From NCBI GenBank assembly GCA_964400105.1, contig CAYNTG010000009.1, positions 1 through 47,932 on the forward strand: a stretch of DNA of 47,932 bases. The letters run 5' to 3'. Positions 40,845 to 47,932 of the stretch are shown one piece after another. Numbering within the stretch: the stretch's first letter is position 1; every line of letters starts with the position of its first letter. The stretch is from CAYNTG01 sp964400105 (lineage in GTDB: Bacteria; UBP14; UBA6098). The position numbers and the translations under genes were made by a program. The notes below the pieces were generated by a model. The model made no database searches. It had not been told where the DNA came from and saw only the letters and a list, made by a program, of their open reading frames with translations.

Positions 40845-43159
40845 CAACGAACGAGAGATATGCTTCTCCCTCCAGTTATCCGGCCATCGGAATCCCGCGT
40901 TACGACGAGGAATATCCCGGATGGTATCTCGTTCCCGCCGGAATCGATCGCACGCCATATCGATCCGTTGCCGGGATGGGTCGAAACGAGCCGTCCGGAG
41001 AGATCGAACATCTCCACAGGCCCCGGCGCCGTGATCCTGCATGACGAATTAAACGGATTCGGTTCGACAAGGATAATCGAATTAGCGACCGGCTTTTTTG
41101 CTTCGGGAACATCCGTCCATTCGAGCAGATAGAATAGAATCTCGTCGAAATATGCGTCCCGAACATCGCCGCTGTCCACCGAAGCGAGGAAAAACGTGCT
41201 CATAATCCTCGCCGAAGCGCCCACGCCGTAGAAGACTGCTCGAATGGAGCTGATCGTAGGTGCCGGTCCTCCGACGGAGTATGCGATTGCGTCGCCGTCT
41301 GTCACGAGAAGCTCATCGACATAATGGTCGGCCTCCGTTCGGTAAGAATAACCGGCGGTGTCCTCGACAGTTATCGGAATGAAATTGCCAGCGAGAACGA
41401 TGTTCTCGATATTTCCGGTCGATGCGGAGAATCCGTCGGCACCGTTTCCAGCGCCGAACAGAGCGAAGAATTCCTGCGCGGCGAGGCTTCCGCCGCTGTA
41501 ATTCTCGGCGACATCGAGCCCCTCGAAATAGACGCTCCCTCCACCCTCGACGAAATCCGTCAATATCTGAAGCGAGCTGTCGTCCACCATCGTGTTGGCG
41601 CCCAATCGATTGCCGGTGATAAGCGCGACCGCCCTCACGCCGGAAAGATCGAGTTCGTAAATAGGCGGGTCCTGAGCGGTGATGCCCGCATCGATGGTCG
41701 CCGGGATCATCCCAAAGAACCATTCCGCCGGGCCGATTCCCCACGGCATAATCTTGTCGCCGTTATCCCAATCTATAACAAGAAGATCATGATCGATCGA
41801 GCCTCCTGGATCGAGGTCGAAATCGATCGTCGTGTCGGAGAAGAAGACCATCGGGAAAGCGGAGTCAGGCGAATAACCTTCATGGTTCGCGATGAGTTTG
41901 AACATTCCTGGATCGAGGCCGGTGAATCGATAATATCCGGCGGCGTCGGTGGTATCCGATTGCTCTGAAGAATCGCCGAGAACGGATGAGAGCCTGAGAA
42001 CGCTTCCGGATAGATCAATCGCGCTGCCGAGCGAGACGGTGCCGTCGATGCAATTGCCGCCTCCGCCGCCGGTAGTGTCCTCCGTTAAGACGAAATAGAT
42101 CGTCGTATCCCGACTCATCACGATTGTGGTTCCGTCGCTGAAGAAGTCGTCGCGGCTTGCAATTACGGTGAACGTATCCGGTGGAACCGAATCGAAGACT
42201 GCAATTCCCATATCGTCGGTCATCTCCATTCGAGTCAGCTCGAGAATCTCTACCGCAGTGAGCGCCATCGAAGTAGGCGGCGGGAATCCCATGAGCATTA
42301 CCTGAACCGTAAGCGTGAAAAGCGAATCGGACGGGCCGCCTCCGCCGCCAACGTAGAACATAATCGTGTCGCTTGTGACGTTCGGTGGCGAAGCTCTATC
42401 CTGAACCTGCGCGATCGCGGTAACGTAAGAGTCGTCGGTAAAAGGGAAAATTGGCGTATATTGAACGCGGACGCCATCGACGATAGGGGTTCGCGTAGTG
42501 ATAAAACCGATATCGAGCGTATCGATCCAGAGATGCACGGCGAAAAGCGAGGTGTCCAACTCCGTCTCGTCGGTGGCGTCGAAACAGACCATCGTCGATC
42601 CGGAAGCAGCGGTGTCGCCGTCCTCCGGGAACCAGTTCGATATGACCGGCGGAATCGAATCCGGCGAACCGGGTTCGACATTCTGAACCATTTTGAAGAA
42701 TGCCTTAAAACCTACCGGGATTAACAGAGAATCGATTGTATCCATCGCCACCCAATCGATCGTCGAATCTAGTACGGCACCATAGCCGGCATAAATCCGG
42801 TGCATTGAATCGGACGGCGCCCATGCCGGAAGCCATCGCGCTCTGATATCAGGAGCGGTGTAGTTTGCAAATTCCGCCTCCCAAACGATGAGAGTATCGG
42901 TATCGGAGCGAATATCCTTGCTGAAACTGAGCACACTGCCACCGGGCGGAACGAAGGATGCTCCGAATGTGAAAAAAGGCGGAAACGCGAACATGTCGAT
43001 GCCGAAATCGAAGCTGTCGGTGGCTCCGGGCTGAACTCCCAATGTGCACGATGCCCAATCGGTCGGAGTGTCCTCGAATTGCACAGCCATCCAGAATGTG
43101 TAACCGAAAGATAAACTGCACAAAAAGGCCACTGCGAAAAGCGCTTTTAATATCTTCAT
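40844..43159 (-). CDS. Secreted multi-domain protein with type IX sorting domain
   Basis: 771 residues with a signal peptide (residues 1-19, ending LSFG). Middle regions include carboxypeptidase-regulatory-like beta-domains (GNCIDGTVSLGSAI ... DAAGYYRFTGLDPGMFKLIANHEG) and, around residues 480-690, a Rossmann-like domain with HDLLVIDWDNGDK and FVEGGGSVYFEGLD that resembles amidotransferase/ThuA-like folds. The end has EPNPFNSSCRITA, MFDLSGRLVST and IPSGIFLVV, a type A sorting domain, so it is probable cargo for the PorU/PorV system. The ribosome site GGAGG and a near-consensus promoter stand upstream. First gene of the ten-gene minus-strand run. Confidence 0.85.
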   Translation of the reverse strand: MKILKALFAVAFLCSLSFGYTFWMAVQFEDTPTDWASCTLGVQPGATDSFDFGIDMFAFPPFFTFGASFVPPGGSVLSFSKDIRSDTDTLIVWEAEFANYTAPDIRARWLPAWAPSDSMHRIYAGYGAVLDSTIDWVAMDTIDSLLIPVGFKAFFKMVQNVEPGSPDSIPPVISNWFPEDGDTAASGSTMVCFDATDETELDTSLFAVHLWIDTLDIGFITTRTPIVDGVRVQYTPIFPFTDDSYVTAIAQVQDRASPPNVTSDTIMFYVGGGGGPSDSLFTLTVQVMLMGFPPPTSMALTAVEILELTRMEMTDDMGIAVFDSVPPDTFTVIASRDDFFSDGTTIVMSRDTTIYFVLTEDTTGGGGGNCIDGTVSLGSAIDLSGSVLRLSSVLGDSSEQSDTTDAAGYYRFTGLDPGMFKLIANHEGYSPDSAFPMVFFSDTTIDFDLDPGGSIDHDLLVIDWDNGDKIMPWGIGPAEWFFGMIPATIDAGITAQDPPIYELDLSGVRAVALITGNRLGANTMVDDSSLQILTDFVEGGGSVYFEGLDVAENYSGGSLAAQEFFALFGAGNGADGFSASTGNIENIVLAGNFIPITVEDTAGYSYRTEADHYVDELLVTDGDAIAYSVGGPAPTISSIRAVFYGVGASARIMSTFFLASVDSGDVRDAYFDEILFYLLEWTDVPEAKKPVANSIILVEPNPFNSSCRITAPGPVEMFDLSGRLVSTHPGNGSIWRAIDSGGNEIPSGIFLVVTRDSDGRITGGRSISLVR

Positions 43160-43187
43160 TATTCCTCCAATTCTTATGAATTAATGC

Positions 43188-43216
43188 AATATACCGCCCA
43201 TATTCGATTCTGTCAA
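43188..43216 (-). promoter_or_regulatory. Near-consensus sigma-70 promoter of ten-gene operon
   Basis: Minus-strand TTGACA (43211-43216), exactly 17 bp, then TATATT (43188-43193). It is 28 bp upstream of the ATG at 43159, which has GGAGG 5 nt before it. This is the best promoter in the window and implies strong constitutive expression. Confidence 0.8.
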
Positions 43217-43243
43217 GCGTGTATGTTGGGAGTTCATAACTAT

Positions 43244-43591
43244 TTATGTGTATTCATTAAGAAGTCCTCTGGAGTCGGCGGTTAAAATTAGCATTCCGGG
43301 CAGCGTGCATTCATTGAGAAGTGGACTAGCGTCGATCTTGACCAGCGCCATAAAATAGCTCCACGGAGTTTTCGCCGACCACAGCCGCGACAGAAGTTTT
43401 TTTTCACCGAGGCCCGTCGCTCCATTGTGGCCTTCGAGGCGACGTTCATCCTTTGGTTCGATTTGGCGCGCCGAAACCGCTGCAAGGGCGGCTCTCCCGT
43501 CGAGGTCTGGGCGAATTGCTCCAACAAGATCGACGATTCGCCTTTGCCCGCTCAACCAAATCAGAATATTTTTCTGTTCTTTTGCACACAA
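43244..43591 (-). CDS. Hypothetical protein, uncertain
   Basis: Open frame of 115 codons from a GTG with GGGGTG upstream. The product has a basic, mixed composition (RRIVDLVGAIRPDLDGRAAL, IEPKDERRLEGHNGATGLG) and an internal repeat near its end: SPLLNECT and RGLLNEYT, matched at DNA level by two copies of a CATT(A/G)AGAAGT-containing segment about 57 bp apart. A TATAAT lies at 43603-43608 with GGGACA 17 bp away, but this would leave almost no leader. No family recognised. It could be a real accessory gene or a remnant of a repeat. Confidence 0.35.
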   Translation of the reverse strand: MCAKEQKNILIWLSGQRRIVDLVGAIRPDLDGRAALAAVSARQIEPKDERRLEGHNGATGLGEKKLLSRLWSAKTPWSYFMALVKIDASPLLNECTLPGMLILTADSRGLLNEYT

Positions 43592-43661
43592 TCACCCCAT
43601 ATATTATAAAACAGGGGGGTTGTCATGTCCCTTTACCGGACAAAAACCACCAAAATACACC

Positions 43662-43691
43662 TTGAATACCACTTTTAATTTCAGATATTAA
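43662..43691 (+). promoter_or_regulatory. Candidate promoter of the 224-residue secreted protein gene
   Basis: TTGAAT (43662-43667), 18-bp spacer, TATTAA (43686-43691), 35 bp before the ATG at 43727, in AT-rich sequence. Confidence 0.4.
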
Positions 43692-43726
43692 AAAAGATAT
43701 GTTTCATCTTTTGGAGAAAGGAAGAC

Positions 43727-44401
43727 ATGAAAACAGGATTTCTTCTTATGCTGACAGTATTGTTTGTCAGTGCTGGCCTTATGGCCGAGAGCAATGGCGG
43801 CGGAGCCGAGATTTCATTCGGATACCAGCTGTCCGATGTCGAGGCGGCTACACAGGCGGCAAATGATATGGGTCTCGATGTTTCCGCGACCAACGAAGTG
43901 ATGCTCGATGTCCATGGTTGGACAGTCTTGAATCGTTTCCTTCGTTTGGGCGGAGTTATCTCCGGCGGTTATTTCGACGCAAAGGGCGAGCCTTCGGCGG
44001 ATGTCATGGAAGAGGACGAATCTGGAGTCGGTTTCGGCGACGCCAGAATCGCGGTTTTGCCGGAGGTCCACGTCGATTTCGGACCGATCAATGTCGGTGC
44101 CGGAGTCGCCCTCGGCGGCGGTTCTATAATAACCTTCGTCAACGACGACAACGGCGATAATGACGGCGACATGTATTGGTATGGCTTCATGCGCCCGCAG
44201 ATAACCGGGGCATACGATTTCGGCCCGCTCGGCGTTCAGGTCGGTGCAGGATATCATCTCCCACTCGTCGGCAGCGATGGCGATTTCTGGTTCATAAATA
44301 GCTCCAGTGATACCGTGCGTCACGAGTTCGAGGTTGCCGATATGGGCGGCTTTTTCATCAAGCTCGGAGTCTTCTTCGGCAATATGGGCATCGAGGAATA
44401 G
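43727..44401 (+). CDS. Secreted outer-membrane beta-barrel-like protein
   Basis: 224 residues with a signal peptide (residues 1-20, ending GLMA). The mature chain alternates amphipathic strands with glycine-rich turns (GGAEISFGYQLS, FLRLGGVISGGYFDA, VHVDFGPINVGAGVALGGG, FGPLGVQVGAGYHLP, FFIKLGVFFGN), consistent with a small outer-membrane barrel. An acidic loop (FVNDDNGDNDGD) may bind cations. GGAGAAAGG precedes the ATG. No family recognised. It stands alone, with hairpins downstream. Confidence 0.75.
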   Translation: MKTGFLLMLTVLFVSAGLMAESNGGGAEISFGYQLSDVEAATQAANDMGLDVSATNEVMLDVHGWTVLNRFLRLGGVISGGYFDAKGEPSADVMEEDESGVGFGDARIAVLPEVHVDFGPINVGAGVALGGGSIITFVNDDNGDNDGDMYWYGFMRPQITGAYDFGPLGVQVGAGYHLPLVGSDGDFWFINSSSDTVRHEFEVADMGGFFIKLGVFFGNMGIEE

Positions 44402-44426
44402 CCTCTCATAGCGATGTTTAACGGTT

Positions 44427-44453
44427 CGGATTTTTACATAAGGGAAAAATCCG
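44427..44453. repeat. Inverted repeat downstream of barrel-like gene
   Basis: Perfect 9-bp arms CGGATTTTT and AAAAATCCG with a nine-base loop, 26 bp after the stop codon. No U-tract follows, so it may be a weak terminator or mRNA 3'-end hairpin. Confidence 0.4.
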
Positions 44454-44484
44454 CTTAGGGAAATTAATACCTTGTAACACCAAT

Positions 44485-44520
44485 TCGATTCATGGAAAGT
44501 CCTTGATTTCCATGAATCGA
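44485..44520. repeat. Perfect 14-bp inverted repeat before glycosyltransferase start
   Basis: TCGATTCATGGAAA and TTTCCATGAATCGA pair perfectly over an eight-base loop. The right arm ends 17 bp before the GTG start of the glycosyltransferase gene. It is followed by TATTGTATATTT. It could be a terminator of the previous gene, a protein-binding operator or a leader hairpin. Confidence 0.55.
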
Positions 44521-44537
44521 TATTGTATATTTCAGGT

Positions 44538-45758
44538 GTGAAAATACTCGCTTTCAGTTTTTATTTCCCGCCACATGGCGGCCCCGGTGCGATACGGGCG
44601 CTGAAGATGATTAAATATGCCGCAGAGTTGGGCGCGGAGGGTGCAGTTGTTTGCGCTGCGGAAGACGATTATTGCGTCCGGGATGAATCGCTTGTTTCGG
44701 AGGTGCCGGAAGAATTCATGGTTCTTCGCACCCCGGACACCAGCAATCCGTTGCGCGGCATTCAGAAGCGAAAGGGAGATAAGATTCATTCTCCCAAGAG
44801 CGATTTTTTCTTCCTTCCTGACAATAAATTATGGTGGAAACGGCCCGCATCCCATCTCGGAACAATAGCTATGCCGGATGCGGATCTCGTGTGGGCAACA
44901 TGCCCGCCCTATACGGCGGCTATTGCGGCGAGAGGCGCGGCGAAGGAGCTCGACGTCCCGTTGGTTCTGGATTTCCGCGACTCGTGGACGAGAAACCCAA
45001 ACCGGCCGAAGCTGCCAGGGCCTCATCGCATTATAAATAATAGGATGGCGCGTCGAAATGCTCGTGCGAGTTCTCTGGTAACATGCGTCAATGATGCTAT
45101 TGCCGACGAGATGCGCCAGTTTGCGCCGGAGTCGCGAATCGAGCTGCTGCCGAATGGATATGACGATGCCGATATGCCGGAGACTGGTAAGTCATTATCC
45201 ACCGAAGGTCCTGTTAACCTCTTTTACCTCGGGACGATATATCCCGACTTGAACTACCCGCTTCCGGTTCTCGAGGCCATGACCGATGTTACCGATACAA
45301 CCCTCACTGTGGTGGGGAGATATCCGGATAACCTCAAATCGGATATCGAACGGCTCGGGTTGGGAGATCGGGTTTTCCTGAAGGATTATCTTCCGCACCG
45401 CGAAGCCCTCGCGCTTGCCTCCAAAGCCGATGCGATGCTGCTTTATATCGATGGACGTCCGCTAAATAAGGGTCAGGTCACGAGCAAAACCTATGAATAT
45501 ATCGGTCTCGATAAGCCGATTTTTGCATGTATTCCGCACGATGGCGAGGCAGAACAGCTTCTCGGAGAATACCCCGCCGCGACCATCGTTCCAACCGAGA
45601 ATAGGAGCGCTGCCGCAGAAGCTCTTCGCTCGCTGATCGAGGATAAGCGCGCCGCTTTTCCGCGGAAAAAAACTTCACGCGAAGAACCGCTTGTGCTCAC
45701 CAGAAAAGAGATCGCCGCTCGATGGTTCGATATGCTTCACGAGGTTGTTGGATTTTAA
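44538..45758 (+). CDS. Glycosyltransferase, GT-B fold (family 4-like)
   Basis: 406 residues from GTG 44538 (KILAFSFYFPPHGGPGAIRAL); a TTG at 44523 is also in frame, but it lies immediately after the hairpin and adds only five residues. The N-terminal FPPHGGPGA loop, DLVWATCPPYTAA, LVLDFRDSWTRNP, LLPNGYDDADM and a C-terminal nucleotide-sugar half (VNLFYLGTIYPDLNY, LTVVGRYPDNLKSDI, KDYLPHREALALASKADAML) mark a GT4-type enzyme that moves a sugar from a nucleotide sugar to an acceptor, probably a surface glycan or lipid. The usual E-x7-E pair is not evident (the C-terminal loop reads GQVTSKTYEYIGLDKPI). No other glycan gene is in the window. Confidence 0.88.
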   Translation: MKILAFSFYFPPHGGPGAIRALKMIKYAAELGAEGAVVCAAEDDYCVRDESLVSEVPEEFMVLRTPDTSNPLRGIQKRKGDKIHSPKSDFFFLPDNKLWWKRPASHLGTIAMPDADLVWATCPPYTAAIAARGAAKELDVPLVLDFRDSWTRNPNRPKLPGPHRIINNRMARRNARASSLVTCVNDAIADEMRQFAPESRIELLPNGYDDADMPETGKSLSTEGPVNLFYLGTIYPDLNYPLPVLEAMTDVTDTTLTVVGRYPDNLKSDIERLGLGDRVFLKDYLPHREALALASKADAMLLYIDGRPLNKGQVTSKTYEYIGLDKPIFACIPHDGEAEQLLGEYPAATIVPTENRSAAAEALRSLIEDKRAAFPRKKTSREEPLVLTRKEIAARWFDMLHEVVGF

Positions 45759-45759
45759 C

Positions 45760-45788
45760 TTGCCGCATCACACTTCTCTGGGTATAAT
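45760..45788 (+). promoter_or_regulatory. Promoter of LVIVD-repeat protein gene
   Basis: TTGCCG (45760-45765), 17-bp spacer and perfect TATAAT (45783-45788), 26 bp before the ATG at 45815, which has GGAGG 6 nt upstream. Confidence 0.65.
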
Positions 45789-45814
45789 TTCATGAAACTA
45801 TATCTGGAGGAAGA

Positions 45815-47806
45815 ATGTCTTTTCGTTATACAATTTTCGGTATTGTCTTTTTCGGTTTGATCGCGGGCGTTTGTTTCGCGGAAAGCATCACGATCGTCGA
45901 TAAAATCGGCGGTTTTCGGAATACTCAGGCCTGCGAGGTGCATGGCGGAGTGCTTTATCTGCTCGATTATCACTATGTTATAACGAACGATCCTGTTACC
46001 GGAGATTTTTTGGATACCTTAGACCTCGGCGAATATGTCCGAAACATCGATTTTTCGGGCGATCTCGCCGTTGTAGTCGGGATTGCCGAGGCCCATCTTA
46101 TCGACATCTCCGACCCAACCGACATGGTCGAATTGGATGCGGAGGATTTCTCCGGTTCGAGTGGATGGGATGTCGATATCGAGGACGATCTGGTTTTTTT
46201 GGCGGTGCACGATAAGCTGGCGATCTATCGGATCGCCGGAGGCTCGCTCGTTTATGTCGGGAGCTACAGCCCATCTACGCCGATGCCGATGGTCAGGTCG
46301 GTTGCCGCAAAGGACACGACTATTTATATCGGCCTCGAGGATATTGGTATCGCGGCATTGAATGTCAGCGCACCGTCTTCGCCGGTTCTCCGAATGAGCG
46401 CCGACACGCCCGGTCACACGCTCGATCTACAATTGGTCGGCGACATGCTCGTTTGTTCCGACGGGGCATTTATTGGATCGGATAGCGCAAGCGTCCAGTT
46501 TTTCAATATTCCAACCTCGACCGTCATCTCCGAAGCCGGCGCATGGAAATCTCCGACAGGCAGCGACTGCCGCCGAAGCTTTGTAGTGGGCGACCGACTC
46601 GCTCTCGCCGACGGCGAGGGCGGGGTTCGCGCAATCGATTTCAGCACGCCTTCCAGCCCGGTCGAACTGGCCCATGTCGCCACGCGCGATGACATTACCG
46701 ATGTCTGCCTTCTCGGCGACACGCTGTTTGCAACCGGCACGGATACCCTCTACATCATGATCACCGATGCCTTCCCGACGGATACGGCTACTACATTTTC
46801 CCCGATACAAATAACCGGCGTCGAGCCGGTATCGGGGACTATCACCGCCTGTGATCCGATAATCGATTTTTCTATTGCGCCCGGAAGCTACGCTATCGAC
46901 ATCGCCTCGATCGACATCGATGCACTCGGCATGACATTCACCGGTTTCGATATAGAGGTTTCCGTTACAGGAACATCTATCGAACTCGATCTTTCGGATT
47001 ACACATTTGACGAGGGCGATACAATAGTCGCGACTCTCGAATACGTTGCCGACATCGCCGGTTCGACAGCAGTTGGAATCGGCGCTTCGACATCGTTTTT
47101 CTACGATCATTTCGAGCCGGAATTCTTGGCTATCGAGGGCGGTTACGGCGACTGGCAGCACCCCGATTCGGTTATCATATCAGGCACGATCTCGGGTCGA
47201 GGTCATGCCAATTTCGTCGAAGATAGTTTTAAGATCTCCGTGAACGACATCTCATACAGCGTTGCGGGGATGTATCTTTCATATGACGCGCCGAATTTTA
47301 CATGCGAGCCGATGGGCTTATTCCACGACGGCGACACGGTCGATGTCTGTATTCGCGCGGCAGACAATGTCCATGCAATGTTATGTGGTCCGAATATCCT
47401 CGATAGCTGCTGGAGATTCCTAATTAGCTCGACCGGTATCGACGAATCGCCCGTAAGACCCGATGAAATAGCGATTTCCGCATATCCGAATCCATTCAAT
47501 TCGGCGGTGCATATTTCTTTCTGTCAGGCAGGGACGCCTGACCTACCGGTAGGACAGGCCTCCGCGCCTGAAATCGAGATATTTGATATAAACGGGAGAA
47601 CCGTCGCCAAAATCCCCGTGAATAATCCCGTAGGGTCGAGGCCTGCCTCGACCACGGGCGACGCAGGCGTCGCCCCTACGAATCGCGAATATATCTGGTC
47701 TCCCGAAAAATCCGTCGGCAGCGGCGTCTATCTCGTCCGGGCGCTGGTGGGGGATAACAATGGGTTGCAACCCATTGTTACGAAACGGATGGTGTATTTG
47801 AAATGA
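45815..47806 (+). CDS. Secreted LVIVD-repeat protein with palindrome-interrupted sorting domain
   Basis: 663 residues with a signal peptide (residues 1-22). The first ~320 residues are LVIVD-type beta-propeller repeats (AEAHLIDISDPTDMVEL, GIAALNVSAPSSPVLR, GGVRAIDFSTPSSPVEL). Ig-like beta segments follow. The C terminus (about 550-663) is a type A sorting domain (AYPNPFNSAVHISF, EIEIFDINGRTVAKI, GSGVYLVRALVG, KRMVYLK), making it probable PorU/PorV cargo. This domain is interrupted in frame by three palindromic DNA elements (47525-47570, 47629-47680, 47755-47780) that encode QAGTPDLPVGQASAP, PVGSRPASTTGDAGVAPTN and NNGLQPIV. Each insert falls between predicted strands and introduces no stop codon. 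Confidence 0.88.
   Translation: MSFRYTIFGIVFFGLIAGVCFAESITIVDKIGGFRNTQACEVHGGVLYLLDYHYVITNDPVTGDFLDTLDLGEYVRNIDFSGDLAVVVGIAEAHLIDISDPTDMVELDAEDFSGSSGWDVDIEDDLVFLAVHDKLAIYRIAGGSLVYVGSYSPSTPMPMVRSVAAKDTTIYIGLEDIGIAALNVSAPSSPVLRMSADTPGHTLDLQLVGDMLVCSDGAFIGSDSASVQFFNIPTSTVISEAGAWKSPTGSDCRRSFVVGDRLALADGEGGVRAIDFSTPSSPVELAHVATRDDITDVCLLGDTLFATGTDTLYIMITDAFPTDTATTFSPIQITGVEPVSGTITACDPIIDFSIAPGSYAIDIASIDIDALGMTFTGFDIEVSVTGTSIELDLSDYTFDEGDTIVATLEYVADIAGSTAVGIGASTSFFYDHFEPEFLAIEGGYGDWQHPDSVIISGTISGRGHANFVEDSFKISVNDISYSVAGMYLSYDAPNFTCEPMGLFHDGDTVDVCIRAADNVHAMLCGPNILDSCWRFLISSTGIDESPVRPDEIAISAYPNPFNSAVHISFCQAGTPDLPVGQASAPEIEIFDINGRTVAKIPVNNPVGSRPASTTGDAGVAPTNREYIWSPEKSVGSGVYLVRALVGDNNGLQPIVTKRMVYLK
47525..47570. 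repeat. 46-bp imperfect palindrome inside coding sequence
   Basis: Centre CCTACCGGTAGG is a perfect palindrome; outer arms CAGGC...GCCTG repeat twice around it. The whole 46 bp matches its own reverse complement at 38 positions. It is translated in frame as part of the sorting domain of the LVIVD protein. Confidence 0.75.
47629..47680. repeat. Composite palindromic element with CGTAGGG...CCCCTACG ends
   Basis: Outer ends CGTAGGG and CCCCTACG, identical to those of the element at 206-235. Inside are two palindromes, GTCGAGGCctGCCTCGAC and GCGACGCaGGCGTCGC. It is read through in frame, giving the peptide GSRPASTTGDAGVAPT. Confidence 0.75.
47755..47780. repeat. Perfect 26-bp palindrome inside coding sequence
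   Basis: TAACAATGGGTTG followed directly by its exact reverse complement CAACCCATTGTTA, without loop. Read in frame as DNNGLQPIVT, eight codons before the stop of the LVIVD protein. Confidence 0.8.
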
Positions 47807-47830
47807 GTCGATTATCGGGAAACCAAAATT

Positions 47831-47932
47831 CTATTTCAAATCTTTTAGCATATAGTTAATAATCGCTATTCTTTCAATAGTTTCACGATGTCGAGATTCG
47901 TCCTTCTTCCTCTTCAAATCGGATATGTCTTT
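47831..47932 (-). CDS. 3' end of an unidentified gene running off the window
   Basis: The minus strand is open from the window edge to a TAG at 47831-47833, giving 33 residues (KDISDLKRKKDESRHRETIE, then RIAIINYMLKDLK). The fragment is highly charged and helical, possibly a coiled coil. It converges with the LVIVD gene, 24 bp between stops. Too short to identify, and a chance frame cannot be excluded. Confidence 0.4.
   Translation of the reverse strand, partial: KDISDLKRKKDESRHRETIERIAIINYMLKDLK

Noticed and set aside
1..47932. tRNA and rRNA genes
   Set aside because: I looked for TTCGA-type T-loops with matching acceptor stems in the intergenic stretches; candidates such as GTTCGAG at 14834 lack the other arms.

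Overview
The window looks like part of a chromosome scaffold from an uncultivated bacterium of the FCB (Fibrobacteres-Chlorobi-Bacteroidetes) superphylum or a neighbouring candidate phylum such as Zixibacteria, WOR-3, TA06 or Krumholzibacteriota. The pointers are a PorU/PorV-type secretion locus, three other secreted proteins with C-terminal sorting domains of the type IX kind, DUF5683, DUF4837 and DUF4292-like envelope proteins, an Mla lipid-transport operon (hence an outer membrane) and moderate GC coding DNA. Two runs of exactly 100 N (1674-1773 and 29148-29247) are scaffold gaps. I see no rRNA, tRNA or CRISPR array. The exact phylum cannot be fixed from the sequence alone.

Layout. 1-585 is non-coding and repeat-rich: a hairpin, a palindrome and a 16-unit array with a 21-bp period. 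586-11752 (minus) is a five-gene secretion and envelope operon: PorU-like C25 sortase, PorV-like barrel carrying an inserted beta-propeller, M6 metalloprotease, two DUF5683 proteins. 11871-14746 (plus) is thiD, PAP2 phosphatase, NUDIX hydrolase and a DUF4837 lipoprotein. 14841-16673 is an AT-rich island with a small ORF, a decapitated PHP-domain gene and a probable methyltransferase/restriction endonuclease pair. 16808-19074 (minus) is aminotransferase, trmO, FmdB zinc ribbon and a half-size GDT1 protein. 19251-20731 is accessory: palindromic repeats, a lipoprotein, an antitoxin and the remnant of its RelE toxin. 20784-21455 is an isochorismatase-family hydrolase.

21687-28318 (plus) is an envelope operon: mlaE, mlaF, mlaD, tmk, an S41 protease, a TauE/SafE permease lacking a standard start codon, and a PpiC-type isomerase, closed by a clear terminator. 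28373-43159 (minus) is a ten-gene run from a near-consensus promoter: a secreted sorting-domain protein, a DUF4292-like lipoprotein, two small membrane-anchored proteins and a secreted protein, rsfS, argS, rho and an AddB/AddA-like helicase-nuclease pair. 43244-47932 holds a small uncertain ORF, a secreted barrel-like protein, a glycosyltransferase, an LVIVD-repeat sorting-domain protein and the 3' end of another gene.

The main theme is surface export. PorU and PorV would process and anchor cargo such as the M6 protease, the 771-residue protein and the LVIVD protein. The most unusual items are the beta-propeller inserted in PorV, three palindromic elements carried in frame between the strands of one sorting domain, the 21-bp two-subfamily array, and the clusters of different palindromes elsewhere.
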